Shown piece after piece: positions 7,381-16,157 of a DNA stretch of 64,000 nucleotides (position 1 is the stretch's first letter; each line of letters begins with the position of its first letter). The notes under the pieces are model-generated. The model did no database searches, had not been told where the DNA came from, and worked only from the letters and a program-made list of their open reading frames with translations. The position numbers were made by a program, and so were the translations under genes. The stretch is from Janthinobacterium sp. 1_2014MBL_MicDiv. GTDB lineage: Bacteria > Pseudomonadota > Gammaproteobacteria > Burkholderiales > Burkholderiaceae_D. The DNA lies in contig NZ_CP011319.1 in assembly GCF_001865675.1 (NCBI RefSeq), positions 6,076,001-6,140,000 on the forward strand, read 5' to 3'.

Positions 7381-8781
7381 TTAGTTAAGTTTCTTGGCTT
7401 TTTCGATTGCTTCTTCGATCGTGCCGACCATGTAGAACGCTTGTTCCGGCAGGTGATCGAGTTCGCCCGAAGCGATCATTTTGAAGCCCTTGATCGTGTC
7501 TTTGAGCGAAACGTATTTACCAGGCGCGCCGGTAAAGACTTCAGCGACGTGGAAAGGCTGCGACAGGAAACGCTGCATCTTACGTGCGCGGGCTACCAGC
7601 AGTTTGTCTTCCGGTGCCAGCTCGTCCATGCCCAGAATCGCGATAATGTCGCGCAATTCCTTGTAGCGTTGCAGGGTCGTTTGCACGGCACGCGCGGTGT
7701 CGTAGTGCTCTTGACCGACGATCAACGGATCGAGCTGACGCGAGGTCGAATCCAGTGGGTCCACGGCTGGGTAGATACCCAGGGAAGCGATGTCACGCGA
7801 CAGCGCAACGGTCGAATCCAAGTGAGCAAATGTGGTAGCAGGCGATGGATCGGTGTAATCATCGGCTGGAACGTAGACGGCCTGGATCGAGGTGATCGAA
7901 CCGGTCTTGGTCGACGTGATACGCTCTTGCAGACGGCCCATTTCTTCCGCCAGGGTCGGTTGGTAACCCACAGCCGACGGCATACGGCCCAGCAGTGCCG
8001 AAACTTCGGTACCGGCCAGGGTGAAGCGGTAGATGTTGTCGACGAAGAACAACACGTCCTTGCCTTCATCACGGAACGATTCAGCGATCGTCAGGCCGGT
8101 CAGCGCAACGCGCAGACGGTTACCTGGCGGTTCATTCATCTGACCGTAGACCATCGCGACTTTGGAGTTCTCTGGATTTTCCAGATCGACCACTTTCGCG
8201 TCAGCCATCTCGTGGTAGAAGTCGTTACCTTCACGGGTACGCTCACCGACGCCGGCGAACACGGACACGCCGCTGTGCGCCTTGGCGATGTTGTTAATCA
8301 GTTCCATCATGTTCACGGTCTTGCCTACGCCAGCGCCGCCGAACAGACCAACTTTACCGCCTTTTGCAAACGGGCAAACCAGGTCGATCACCTTGATGCC
8401 GGTTTCCAGCAGTTCTTGCGATGGCGACAGTTCGTCGTATGCAGGAGCGGTGCGGTGGATCGACGCGATCTGCTCGTGCGACACGGGGCCGCATTCGTCG
8501 ATCGGGTTACCCAGCACGTCCATGATGCGACCCAGGGTTGCTTTACCGACTGGCACCATGATAGGTTTGCCGGTATTTTGAATCATCATGCCGCGACGCA
8601 GGCCATCGGACGAGCCGAGTGCAATGGTACGGACAATGCCGTCGCCCAACTGCTGTTGTACTTCCAGGGTCAGTTCCGAGCCTGCCATCTTCAAGGCATC
8701 AAATACCTTAGGCATCGCGTTGCGGGGAAACTCAACGTCCACCACAGCGCCGATACACTGAACGATTTTGCCATCAGCCAT
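7381..8781 (-). CDS. atpD: F1Fo ATP synthase beta subunit
   Basis: This 466-residue catalytic subunit has the P-loop GGAGVGKTV (about residues 148-156), the downstream GERTREGND element and the Walker B strand DVLFFVDNIYRFT. It binds and hydrolyses or makes ATP at the alpha-beta interfaces of F1 on the cytoplasmic side of the inner membrane. The length and motifs are typical. The ATG at 8781 is the natural start (MADGKIVQCIGAVVDVEFPR). Confidence 0.99.
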   Translation of the reverse strand: MADGKIVQCIGAVVDVEFPRNAMPKVFDALKMAGSELTLEVQQQLGDGIVRTIALGSSDGLRRGMMIQNTGKPIMVPVGKATLGRIMDVLGNPIDECGPVSHEQIASIHRTAPAYDELSPSQELLETGIKVIDLVCPFAKGGKVGLFGGAGVGKTVNMMELINNIAKAHSGVSVFAGVGERTREGNDFYHEMADAKVVDLENPENSKVAMVYGQMNEPPGNRLRVALTGLTIAESFRDEGKDVLFFVDNIYRFTLAGTEVSALLGRMPSAVGYQPTLAEEMGRLQERITSTKTGSITSIQAVYVPADDYTDPSPATTFAHLDSTVALSRDIASLGIYPAVDPLDSTSRQLDPLIVGQEHYDTARAVQTTLQRYKELRDIIAILGMDELAPEDKLLVARARKMQRFLSQPFHVAEVFTGAPGKYVSLKDTIKGFKMIASGELDHLPEQAFYMVGTIEEAIEKAKKLN

Positions 8782-8810
8782 GTTCGTTCCTTCAATATAG
8801 TTAAATTCGT

Positions 8811-9686
8811 TTAAACCGCAGCCGCACCGGCGACGATTTCGGAGAGTTCTTTGGTAATCGCAGCTTGGCGGGTCTTGTTGTAGATCAGCTTCAATTCGCC
8901 GATCACACTACCCGCGTTGTCGCTTGCAGCTTTCATCGCGACCATCCGTGCCGATTGCTCGGACGCCAGATTCTCCGCGACTGCCTGGTACACCAGCGCT
9001 TCTACATAGCGCTCCAGCAATTCGTCGATGATGCTTTGCGCATCCGGCTCGTAGATGTAATCCCACGAGTGTGCGCTCTTGTCGGCGACCATCTTGTCGG
9101 CCGTCAATGGCAGCAACTGTTCGACCACTGGCTCCTGCTTCATCGTGTTGATGAATTTGGTATAGCACAGGTACACTGCGTCGAGCTTGCCTGCCTGGAA
9201 CTCTTCGAGCATGACCTTGACAGGTCCGATCAGTTTGTCCAGGTGGGGCGTATCACCGGTCTGAATGGCAGAGGCGACGATCTTGACGCCGATGCGATTC
9301 AAAAAACCCAAACCCTTGTTACCGATGGCAACTGCTTCAACCCGATTGCCAGCTGCTTCCAGCTCGCGCGACTTCGACGTCACCTGGCGCAGGATGTTGG
9401 TGTTCATGCCGCCGCACAGACCCTTGTCGGTCGTGACAACGATGAAACCTACTGCCTTCGCTTGCGTACCCTGGGCAGCTGCCAGGAACGGGTGCGTGTA
9501 TTCCGGATTGGCGGTCGCCAGATTGGCGGCGATATTCCGAATCTTGTCACTATAGGGACGAGCGGCCCGCATCCGGTCTTGCGCCTTGCGCATTTTGGAC
9601 GCGGCGACCATTTCCATCGCCTTGGTGATCTTCTTCGTATTCTCTACGCTCTTGATCTTGCCTCGTATCTCTTTGCTTGATGCCAT
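8811..9686 (-). CDS. atpG: F1Fo ATP synthase gamma subunit
   Basis: This 291-residue central-stalk subunit has the conserved N-terminal coiled coil (MASSKEIRGKIKSVENTKKI, then AMEMVAASKMRKAQ) and the C-terminal coiled coil ending KELSEIVAGAAA, separated by a Rossmann-like domain. Gamma rotates with the c-ring and drives conformational change in alpha3beta3. It is spaced 29 bp before atpD. Confidence 0.98.
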   Translation of the reverse strand: MASSKEIRGKIKSVENTKKITKAMEMVAASKMRKAQDRMRAARPYSDKIRNIAANLATANPEYTHPFLAAAQGTQAKAVGFIVVTTDKGLCGGMNTNILRQVTSKSRELEAAGNRVEAVAIGNKGLGFLNRIGVKIVASAIQTGDTPHLDKLIGPVKVMLEEFQAGKLDAVYLCYTKFINTMKQEPVVEQLLPLTADKMVADKSAHSWDYIYEPDAQSIIDELLERYVEALVYQAVAENLASEQSARMVAMKAASDNAGSVIGELKLIYNKTRQAAITKELSEIVAGAAAV

Positions 9687-9711
9687 GAGTCCTTACTCCT
9701 TCTGCGCGTAG

Positions 9712-9741
9712 GGCGGCGCCTCACTCGAGGTGGGCGCCGCC
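9712..9741 (-). other. intercistronic hairpin atpA/atpG
   Basis: The stem GGCGGCGCC/GGCGCCGCC (nine base pairs) lies in the 62-bp gap between the atpA stop and the atpG start. No T-run follows. It may protect or process the polycistronic mRNA. Confidence 0.5.
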
Positions 9742-9748
9742 TGGCCGC

Positions 9749-11290
9749 TTAATATGCGCCGGATTTCTTGAAATCAGCAATGGCCGCCGACAGAGTTGCT
9801 TCGCTGTCTTTGTCGAGTTGCTTGGTTTCTTCGATCTTGGCCAGCAGAGCAGCTTGCTTGGTCTTCATGTAAGCGTGGACACCAGCTTCGAACGACAGCA
9901 CTTGCTTGACTGGCACGTCGTCCATGAAGCCCTTGTTCACCGAGAACAGCGATACGGCCATCAGCGAGATCGACAGTGGCGAGTATTGGGCTTGCTTGAG
10001 CAATTCCGTTACGCGCGCGCCGCGGTCCAGCTGCTTGCGGGTCGATTCATCCAGGTCCGAAGCGAACTGCGCAAACGCGGCCAGTTCACGGTACTGCGCC
10101 AAGTCGGTACGGATACCGCCGGACAGGTTTTTGATGACCTTGGTCTGGGCGGCACCACCGACGCGCGATACGGAAATACCGGCGTTAATTGCAGGACGGA
10201 TACCGGCGTTGAACAGCGAGGTTTCCAGGAAGATCTGACCGTCGGTAATCGAAATCACGTTGGTTGGAACGAATGCGGACACGTCGCCAGCTTGCGTTTC
10301 AATGATCGGCAGTGCCGTCAGGGAACCGGTCTTGCCTTTGACGGCGCCGTCGGTGAACTTCTCGACGTAGTCGGCGTTCACGCGCGCTGCGCGTTCCAGC
10401 AGGCGGCTGTGCAGGTAGAACACGTCGCCTGGGTACGCTTCGCGACCTGGTGGACGGCGCAGCAGCAGCGAGATTTGACGGTATGCAACAGCTTGTTTCG
10501 ACAGATCATCGTAGACGATCAGTGCATCTTCACCGCGGTCACGGAAGTATTCGCCCATGGCGCAACCGGAGTACGGCGAGATGTATTGCATGGCGGCCGA
10601 TTCCGAAGCGGAAGCGGCGACAACGATGGTGTATTCCATCGCGCCGTGCTGTTCCAGCGAGCGCACGATGTTCTTGATCGACGAGGCTTTTTGGCCAATC
10701 GCGACGTAGATACATTTCATGCCCTGGCCTTTTTGATTGATGATCGCATCAATCGCCACGGCCGACTTGCCGGTTTGACGGTCGCCGATGATCAGTTCGC
10801 GCTGGCCGCGGCCAACTGGAACCATCGCATCGATCGACTTCAGGCCGGTTTGCATCGGTTGCGACACGGATTCACGGGCGATCACGCCCGGAGCGATTTT
10901 TTCAATCGCGGCCGTCAGTTTGGTTTCGATGGCGCCTTTGCCGTCGATCGGCTGACCCAGCGCGTTGACTACGCGGCCGAGCAGCTCAGGACCGACTGGC
11001 ACTTCCAGAATGCGGCCGGTGCATTTCACCGTGTCGCCTTCGGAGATGTGCTCGTAGGCACCCAGAATCACGGAGCCGACGGAGTCGCGTTCCAGATTCA
11101 TGGCCAGGCCAAACGTGTTGCCTGGGAATTCCAGCATCTCGCCTTGCATCACGTCCGACAAACCGTGGATGCGGCAGATACCGTCGGCGACGGAAATAAC
11201 CGTGCCTTGATTACGCACTTCAGCGCCGCCGTCAAGACCTTGGATCCGGCTCTTGATCAACTCGCTGATTTCAGATGGGTTGAGTTGCAT
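9749..11290 (-). CDS. atpA: F1Fo ATP synthase alpha subunit
   Basis: This 513-residue, non-catalytic nucleotide-binding subunit of F1 starts MQLNPSEISELIKSRI. The P-loop is GDRQTGKSA (about residues 170-178). The arginine-finger region SVSRVGGAAQ and the C-terminal helical domain are present. The length matches the usual 513. It sits 78 bp after atpH in operon order. Confidence 0.99.
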   Translation of the reverse strand: MQLNPSEISELIKSRIQGLDGGAEVRNQGTVISVADGICRIHGLSDVMQGEMLEFPGNTFGLAMNLERDSVGSVILGAYEHISEGDTVKCTGRILEVPVGPELLGRVVNALGQPIDGKGAIETKLTAAIEKIAPGVIARESVSQPMQTGLKSIDAMVPVGRGQRELIIGDRQTGKSAVAIDAIINQKGQGMKCIYVAIGQKASSIKNIVRSLEQHGAMEYTIVVAASASESAAMQYISPYSGCAMGEYFRDRGEDALIVYDDLSKQAVAYRQISLLLRRPPGREAYPGDVFYLHSRLLERAARVNADYVEKFTDGAVKGKTGSLTALPIIETQAGDVSAFVPTNVISITDGQIFLETSLFNAGIRPAINAGISVSRVGGAAQTKVIKNLSGGIRTDLAQYRELAAFAQFASDLDESTRKQLDRGARVTELLKQAQYSPLSISLMAVSLFSVNKGFMDDVPVKQVLSFEAGVHAYMKTKQAALLAKIEETKQLDKDSEATLSAAIADFKKSGAY

Positions 11291-11368
11291 ACTAACTCCT
11301 AAAAGTGTTTCTCTCAGCTTGCGCGAGGGGTAAGGGTCTGTCTTAGCTGGCCTGCCGAAGCGCGTGTC

Positions 11369-11914
11369 TTACGACACCAGTGCAGCGTGCAGTTGCTGCA
11401 GCTTGGCGCGCACCGAGGTGTCGAGCACTTGGTCGCCAACAACCACGCGCACGCCGCCGAGCAGCGATGGATCCACTGTGACGGCAGGGTTGAGCTTACG
11501 ACTGAATTTCTTTTCCAGCGTTGCGACCAGCTCGGCCGTTTGGCCTTCGCTCAGATCGAAAGCGCTCGTGATCTCGGCGTCAGCCGCACCTTCCAGGCCA
11601 TTTTTCAAGGCATGGAATTGCGCGCCGATTTCCGGCAGCAGGCTGATGCGGCCATTTTCGATCAACATGGTGACGAAGTTTTTCACTTCCTCATTGAGCG
11701 GCGATTTCAACAACGACAGGATGGTGGCGGCGACGTCGCTTTCCGAAACTTTCGGATTGCGCGCGTACGCCTGTACCTCGGGGTGGCTACCGATCTGTGC
11801 CAGTTCGGACACCAGTTCGGACCACGCCGCGAGGTTGCTTGACTCCTTACCAGCTTGGGCTACGCGGAACAAAGCTTCCGCGTAGGGACGGGCGACGGTT
11901 GCGAGTTCTGCCAT
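11369..11914 (-). CDS. atpH: F1Fo ATP synthase delta subunit
   Basis: This 181-residue peripheral-stalk subunit starts MAELATVARPYAEALFRVA, the classic delta/OSCP N-terminal helix, and ends in the conserved GGVRVVVGDQVLDTSVRAKL region. It links the b-subunit dimer to the top of alpha3beta3. Its ATG lies two bases after the atpF stop, so translation is probably coupled. Confidence 0.97.
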   Translation of the reverse strand: MAELATVARPYAEALFRVAQAGKESSNLAAWSELVSELAQIGSHPEVQAYARNPKVSESDVAATILSLLKSPLNEEVKNFVTMLIENGRISLLPEIGAQFHALKNGLEGAADAEITSAFDLSEGQTAELVATLEKKFSRKLNPAVTVDPSLLGGVRVVVGDQVLDTSVRAKLQQLHAALVS

Positions 11915-11916
11915 GA

Positions 11917-12387
11917 TTACAGCTCGACAGCAAGACGCTGCAACATTTCGGCGTGAGCCGTTGGGTTTACTTCACGCTTCAAGATCTGCTCGGCACCCTT
12001 GACAGCCAGGTCAGCCACCTGAGCGCGCAATTGTTCGCGTGCTTTCGACAGTTGCTGTTCGGCGTCCGACTGGGCTTGCGCAATGATACGCGCAGCTTCA
12101 GCTTGTGCATTTTGCTTGATCTCTTCAGCAACCAGCTGCGCGCGCTTTTCAGCGTCCGCAACGCGTTGCGAAGCTTCTTCACGTGCACTGTTCAATGCCT
12201 CTTGCGCACGCTTTTCAGCGACAGCCATCGAAGCTTGACCTTGATCGGCAGCAGCCAATCCATCCGCGATTCGTTTGGCACGCTCATCCAGCGCGTTGTT
12301 CAGCGCTGGAAATACGAACTTCATCGAGAACCAGACCAACACCGCGAAGGTGATCATCTGGCCGATGAGCGACATATTGATGTCCAT
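11917..12387 (-). CDS. atpF: F1Fo ATP synthase subunit b
   Basis: This 156-residue stator subunit has one N-terminal membrane helix (MSLIGQMITFAVLVWFSMKFV) followed by a long charged, Ala/Gln/Glu-rich coiled coil (about 35-145). A dimer of b holds F1 to subunit a. The size is typical for proteobacteria. It is preceded by atpE with a 43-bp gap. Confidence 0.97.
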   Translation of the reverse strand: MDINMSLIGQMITFAVLVWFSMKFVFPALNNALDERAKRIADGLAAADQGQASMAVAEKRAQEALNSAREEASQRVADAEKRAQLVAEEIKQNAQAEAARIIAQAQSDAEQQLSKAREQLRAQVADLAVKGAEQILKREVNPTAHAEMLQRLAVEL

Positions 12388-12430
12388 ACCTTTGCTCCTA
12401 ACTAAAAGTTTCTCCTAGGGTTGGAGCGAA

Positions 12431-12709
12431 TTACTGAGCAACAGCCGTCAGAGCGGACAGGAACGGGTTAGCGAACGTGTACAGCAGAGCAACACCAACG
12501 CCGATCATCGAGATAGCATCCAGCAGACCAGCGATAACGAACAGTTTGGTTTGCAGTTGTGGCATCAGTTCTGGTTGACGTGCCGAAGCTTCCAGGAATT
12601 TGCCACCCAAGATAGCGAAGCCCAGAGCGGTGCCGATTGCGGCCAGGCCGATGATGATTGCTGCTGCCAGAACGGTCATGCTTTGTACTTGTGCGATCAG
12701 AGCTTGCAT
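12431..12709 (-). CDS. atpE: F1Fo ATP synthase subunit c
   Basis: This 92-residue proteolipid consists of two membrane helices. The first contains the Gly/Ala ladder AAIGTALGFAILGGKFLE, the loop ARQPEL is conserved, and the second holds the proton-carrying Asp in AGLLDAISM. The Asp-type helix without the Na+ ligand set suggests proton coupling. A strong ribosome site (AGGAG) precedes the ATG, as expected for the most abundant subunit. Confidence 0.98.
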   Translation of the reverse strand: MQALIAQVQSMTVLAAAIIIGLAAIGTALGFAILGGKFLEASARQPELMPQLQTKLFVIAGLLDAISMIGVGVALLYTFANPFLSALTAVAQ

Positions 12710-12768
12710 AAAATTCTCCTAAATTTAAAAACGAAAGATACTAAAAAAACAAAATATAAAGTTAATGA

Positions 12769-13578
12769 TTAATGTTTCTCAACCGCGAGGCTCAGATACA
12801 CAACCGTCAACGCCATAAACACAAAAGCTTGCAAAGTTACAATCAAGATATGGAAAATTGCCCATGGACCACCCAACGCCCACTGTGCCCACCAAGGCAA
12901 CAACGCGATCAAGATGAAAATCAGTTCGCCGGCATACATATTGCCGAACAGTCGCAGCGACAGGGAGATCAGTTTTGCAACCAACTCAACCATTTGCAGC
13001 AAGAAATTGACGGGTGCCAAGGCGATCGTGCCGATCAGGCCGCTCGCATGGAACGGCGCCGTGAACAGTTCCTTGATCCAGCCGCCCAGGCCCTTGGCCT
13101 TGATCGAGAAGGCGATCACGCACAGCACGACCGACAGCGACATGGCGAAGGTGTGGTTGACGTCGGCGGTCGGCACGGCGCGCAGCTTATGCACGCCAAA
13201 CCAGCTGAGGATCTTCGGCAACAGGTCAACAGGCAGGAAGTCCATTGCGTTCAACAACCAGACCCAGACAAAAATAGTGATGGCCAGCGGCGCGATGACC
13301 TTGCTTTTCGCGTGGAAGGCCCCATTAATAGTGTCATTGACGATTTCCATGACCATTTCGACGAAGTTTTGCAACTTGCCAGGCACGCCGGCAGTGGCAC
13401 GACGCGAAGCCATGTAGAAGACACCGAGGAAGACAAAGCCCAGAATGGCCGAAATCCAGAACGTATCCAGATTGATCGTGCCTTCGGCATTGCGTAGGTG
13501 AGCCAGATGGTGGCTGATGTATTCTGTGGCGTTGGCCGGGGCAGCATGGCCCGCTTCAATAGCGTGTTCTGTGGTCAT
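12769..13578 (-). CDS. atpB: F1Fo ATP synthase subunit a
   Basis: This 269-residue integral membrane protein has five to six helices and the conserved Arg-containing helix (VELVAKLISLSLRLFGNMYAGE) that faces the c-ring and forms the proton half-channels. The N-terminal extension EYISHHLAHLRN is common in betaproteobacteria. It is followed by atpE after 59 bp of AT-rich spacer. Confidence 0.98.
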   Translation of the reverse strand: MTTEHAIEAGHAAPANATEYISHHLAHLRNAEGTINLDTFWISAILGFVFLGVFYMASRRATAGVPGKLQNFVEMVMEIVNDTINGAFHAKSKVIAPLAITIFVWVWLLNAMDFLPVDLLPKILSWFGVHKLRAVPTADVNHTFAMSLSVVLCVIAFSIKAKGLGGWIKELFTAPFHASGLIGTIALAPVNFLLQMVELVAKLISLSLRLFGNMYAGELIFILIALLPWWAQWALGGPWAIFHILIVTLQAFVFMALTVVYLSLAVEKH

Positions 13579-13629
13579 AATGAATTTAGATTTGTCGTTT
13601 CAGAGCACAACAGGCCCCAAAACCAATGA

Positions 13630-13998
13630 TTAAACAGCGAGCAATGAAAACCAGTATGCTAAGGTTGCCACCGCGAAACCCAAGATCAGCCATAACCAGG
13701 CGGCCGACTGAAACAACACCAGTGCCAAGATAAAGAGCACCGCTGTGATAAATATTTTCACCACTTCTGCGCGCAAATGCGCCCGGAATACCTTGTTGGC
13801 GTCGCTAGAACCGCGAACGACCAGCATGGCATACACCAGGCTACCGATGACTGCGATAGCGCCGCCGTATGCGGCGGACCAGCCTCTCACACTGCCACCG
13901 AAAAACAGGGTGACCGTGGCAAAACTGATAGCGATTGCGAGCTGCAAAGCAACTACTTTGTAGACAGGTTTGGCAATATTTTGTTGTGAATCACTCAA
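13630..13998 (-). CDS. atpI: ATP synthase accessory protein I
   Basis: This 122-residue protein with four hydrophobic helices belongs to the AtpI family, which assists c-ring assembly. It is the first gene of the operon. No ATG exists in the N-terminal part. The natural start is TTG at 13998 (then SDSQQNIAKPVYK), with GGGAA upstream, so initiation is probably weak. That fits a low-abundance accessory protein ahead of strongly expressed subunits. Confidence 0.88.
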   Translation of the reverse strand: MSDSQQNIAKPVYKVVALQLAIAISFATVTLFFGGSVRGWSAAYGGAIAVIGSLVYAMLVVRGSSDANKVFRAHLRAEVVKIFITAVLFILALVLFQSAAWLWLILGFAVATLAYWFSLLAV

Positions 13999-14040
13999 TT
14001 GCCAGGTTCCCGGAAAAATCTACACACGCAAAGACACGGG

Positions 14041-14070
14041 ATTATAGTTGGCTTTGATCTATAGAGTCAA
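14041..14070 (-). promoter_or_regulatory. sigma-70 promoter of the atp operon
   Basis: On the minus strand a -35 TTGACT (14070-14065) and a perfect -10 TATAAT (14046-14041) are separated by 18 bases. Transcription would start near 14034, about 35 bases before the atpI start. Confidence 0.75.
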
Positions 14071-14268
14071 ACGTTGCTGCACCGCAGCAGGGCAATTGCT
14101 GCGCGAAACTGACGCTTTACCGACTATTCGCCGCCATTTGCACCACTATATGGCAAAGTCGCTTGCCGGGCCGCTTCCAGCCGTGTTATCAAGGAATTAC
14201 GTGATGCGCCTGGAAAGCGTTAACGACTTGTCCAGGCCGCCATTTCCCCTATCTTTGCAACTTGCTAT

Positions 14269-15153
14269 TTAACCACGCAAGCGGGCCAATACCCCATCAA
14301 GCACGTCCAGGTCCGCAAAATCGATCACCAATTGGCCGCGGCCCTTATTGCCCATTTTAAAAATCACGGGCGTGGCCAGGACGTCGGACAATTCCTCTTC
14401 CAGGCGCGCGATATCGCCGGACTTCTCCTTCTGCCGCGGCTCGACCGGATTCGCCGCTTCCTCGAGCGTGCGCGTCACCAGCTTTTCCGTTTCGCGCACC
14501 GACAGACGCTTGGCCACGACCTGGTTCGCCAGGGTGATCTGGCTGGCCGCGTCGACGGCCAGCAGCGCGCGCGCGTGGCCCATGTCGATATCGCCGGCCA
14601 TCAGCATGGTCTGCACGGGACTGGCCAGATTCATCAGGCGCAGCAGGTTGGAGACAGCGCTGCGCGAGCGTCCCAGCGCAGTGGCCGCTTGCTCATGCGT
14701 AAAACTGAAGTCGGCGATCAGGCGGTGGATGCCCTGCGCCTCTTCCAGCGGGTTCAGGTCTTCGCGCTGGATATTCTCGATCAGCGCCATGGCAGCCGCG
14801 GCCAGGTCGTCCACATCGCGCACCAGCACCGGCACTTCCGTCAGGCCGGCCAGTTGCGAGGCGCGGAAACGGCGTTCACCGGCGATGATTTCATATTTAA
14901 TCGCGCCGCTGAGGGTATCCTGCCCGATCGGGCGCACCAGGATGGGCTGCATCAGCCCCTGCGCCTTGATCGAGGCGGCCAGTTCATTCAAGGCCCCTTC
15001 ATCCATGCGCGTGCGCGGCTGGTACTTGCCGGCTTGCATTTGTGACACGGGCAAGTTCGACGGTTGATGCGTGTCCGGACTGGCGAAGTCGCCGCCGCCG
15101 CCCAACAGGGCGTCGAGTCCGCGACCCAGTCCTTTTAATTTTTTCGTAGCCAT
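14269..15153 (-). CDS. parB: chromosome-partitioning CTPase ParB
   Basis: This 294-residue protein has the ParB/Spo0J N-terminal domain with the CTP-binding motif GERRFRAS (about residues 93-100), the helix-turn-helix that reads parS (FTHEQAATALGRSRSAVSNLLRL) and a C-terminal dimerisation helix (LVIDFADLDVLDGVLARL). ParB loads at parS as a sliding clamp and, with ParA, segregates the origin region. Five perfect-core parS sites are in this window. The gene follows parA by 64 bp. Confidence 0.97.
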   Translation of the reverse strand: MATKKLKGLGRGLDALLGGGGDFASPDTHQPSNLPVSQMQAGKYQPRTRMDEGALNELAASIKAQGLMQPILVRPIGQDTLSGAIKYEIIAGERRFRASQLAGLTEVPVLVRDVDDLAAAAMALIENIQREDLNPLEEAQGIHRLIADFSFTHEQAATALGRSRSAVSNLLRLMNLASPVQTMLMAGDIDMGHARALLAVDAASQITLANQVVAKRLSVRETEKLVTRTLEEAANPVEPRQKEKSGDIARLEEELSDVLATPVIFKMGNKGRGQLVIDFADLDVLDGVLARLRG

Positions 15154-15217
15154 GCTGTCCTAATCGTGTTTTCAGAGTAAGCGCTCACATCATAATGTGC
15201 AGGCGCTCGCCCCTTGT

Positions 15218-15988
15218 TTACATATGTTTGATGCGTTCGACCATCTCGGCGCCGAAGGCGATATACGCCTGGGCACCTTTCGAGCTCGGGTCGAAGGTCA
15301 CGCCGGGCAAGCCGTACGATGGCGCTTCGGCCAGGCGCACATTGCGCGGGATGATGGTATTGAAGACCTTGTCGCCGAAGTGCTGTTCCAGCTGCGCCGA
15401 CACTTGTTGCGATAATGTCATGCGTGGATCGAACATCACGCGCAACAGGCCGATGATCTTCAAGTCCGGGTTCAGGTTCGCATGCACCTTCTTGATGGTG
15501 TTGACCAGATCGGACAGGCCTTCGAGCGCGTAGTACTCGCACTGCATCGGGATGATCACGCCATGCGCGGCGCACAGGCCGTTCAGGGTCAGCATCGATA
15601 ATGCCGGTGGGCAATCGACGAGGATGAAGTCGTATTCGTCGTCCACTTCGGCCAGCGCCTCCTTCAGGCGGCGTTCGCGGTTGTCCAGCTCGACCATCTC
15701 CACTTCGGCGCCGGCCAGCTCGCGGTTCGACGGCAAGACATCGAAGCGCCCCGCTTCCGAACGCTGGCGTGCCGTTTTGACATCGGACTCGCCCAGCATC
15801 ACTTCATAGGTGGACGCCTTCAGGCCGGCCTTGTTGATGCCGGCACCCATGGTCGCATTGCCCTGCGGGTCGAGGTCGACCAGCAGCACGCGCTGGTTCA
15901 ACTTGGCCAGACCGGCGGAGAGGTTGACACTTGTTGTGGTTTTACCAACACCACCCTTTTGATTTGCTACACAAAAAATTTTGGCCAT
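15218..15988 (-). CDS. parA: chromosome-partitioning ATPase ParA (Soj)
   Basis: This 256-residue ATPase has the deviant Walker A motif KGGVGKTT near residue 10, Walker A' (LLVDLDPQGNATMG) and Walker B (DFILVDCPPALSM). It binds nucleoid DNA as an ATP dimer and is released by ParB. I chose ATG 15988 (MAKIFCVANQKGG) over one nine codons upstream because the family starts directly before this strand. It lies upstream of parB in one operon. A 9-bp repeat array lies between it and rsmG. Confidence 0.97.
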   Translation of the reverse strand: MAKIFCVANQKGGVGKTTTSVNLSAGLAKLNQRVLLVDLDPQGNATMGAGINKAGLKASTYEVMLGESDVKTARQRSEAGRFDVLPSNRELAGAEVEMVELDNRERRLKEALAEVDDEYDFILVDCPPALSMLTLNGLCAAHGVIIPMQCEYYALEGLSDLVNTIKKVHANLNPDLKIIGLLRVMFDPRMTLSQQVSAQLEQHFGDKVFNTIIPRNVRLAEAPSYGLPGVTFDPSSKGAQAYIAFGAEMVERIKHM

Positions 15989-16051
15989 GTATCTTCTAGT
16001 TGTAAAGAGATGCAAACTTCATCGTGCGCCCCGGCATTTTTACCGAAACGA

Positions 16052-16150
16052 TTTATACTGTTTATTTCATTTATACGATATAAATCGTTTATACGGTTTA
16101 TATGATTTATACCGTATAAACCATTTATATGATTTATATCGTTTAATTTT
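16052..16150 (+). repeat. AT-rich 9-bp tandem array, eleven units
   Basis: Eleven contiguous nine-base units follow the pattern TTTATANNN: TTTATACTG, TTTATTTCA, TTTATACGA, TATAAATCG, TTTATACGG, TTTATATGA, TTTATACCG, TATAAACCA, TTTATATGA, TTTATATCG, TTTAATTTT. The array fills most of the gap between rsmG and parA and is about 80% A+T in an otherwise GC-rich region. It is out of keeping with coding sequence. The promoter for parAB must lie in or near it. Confidence 0.9.
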
Positions 16151-16157
16151 CCGGCGC

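Noticed and set aside
7207..11302. Long plus-strand open frames across atpD, atpG and atpA
   Set aside because: Shadows of the ATP synthase genes on the opposite strand.
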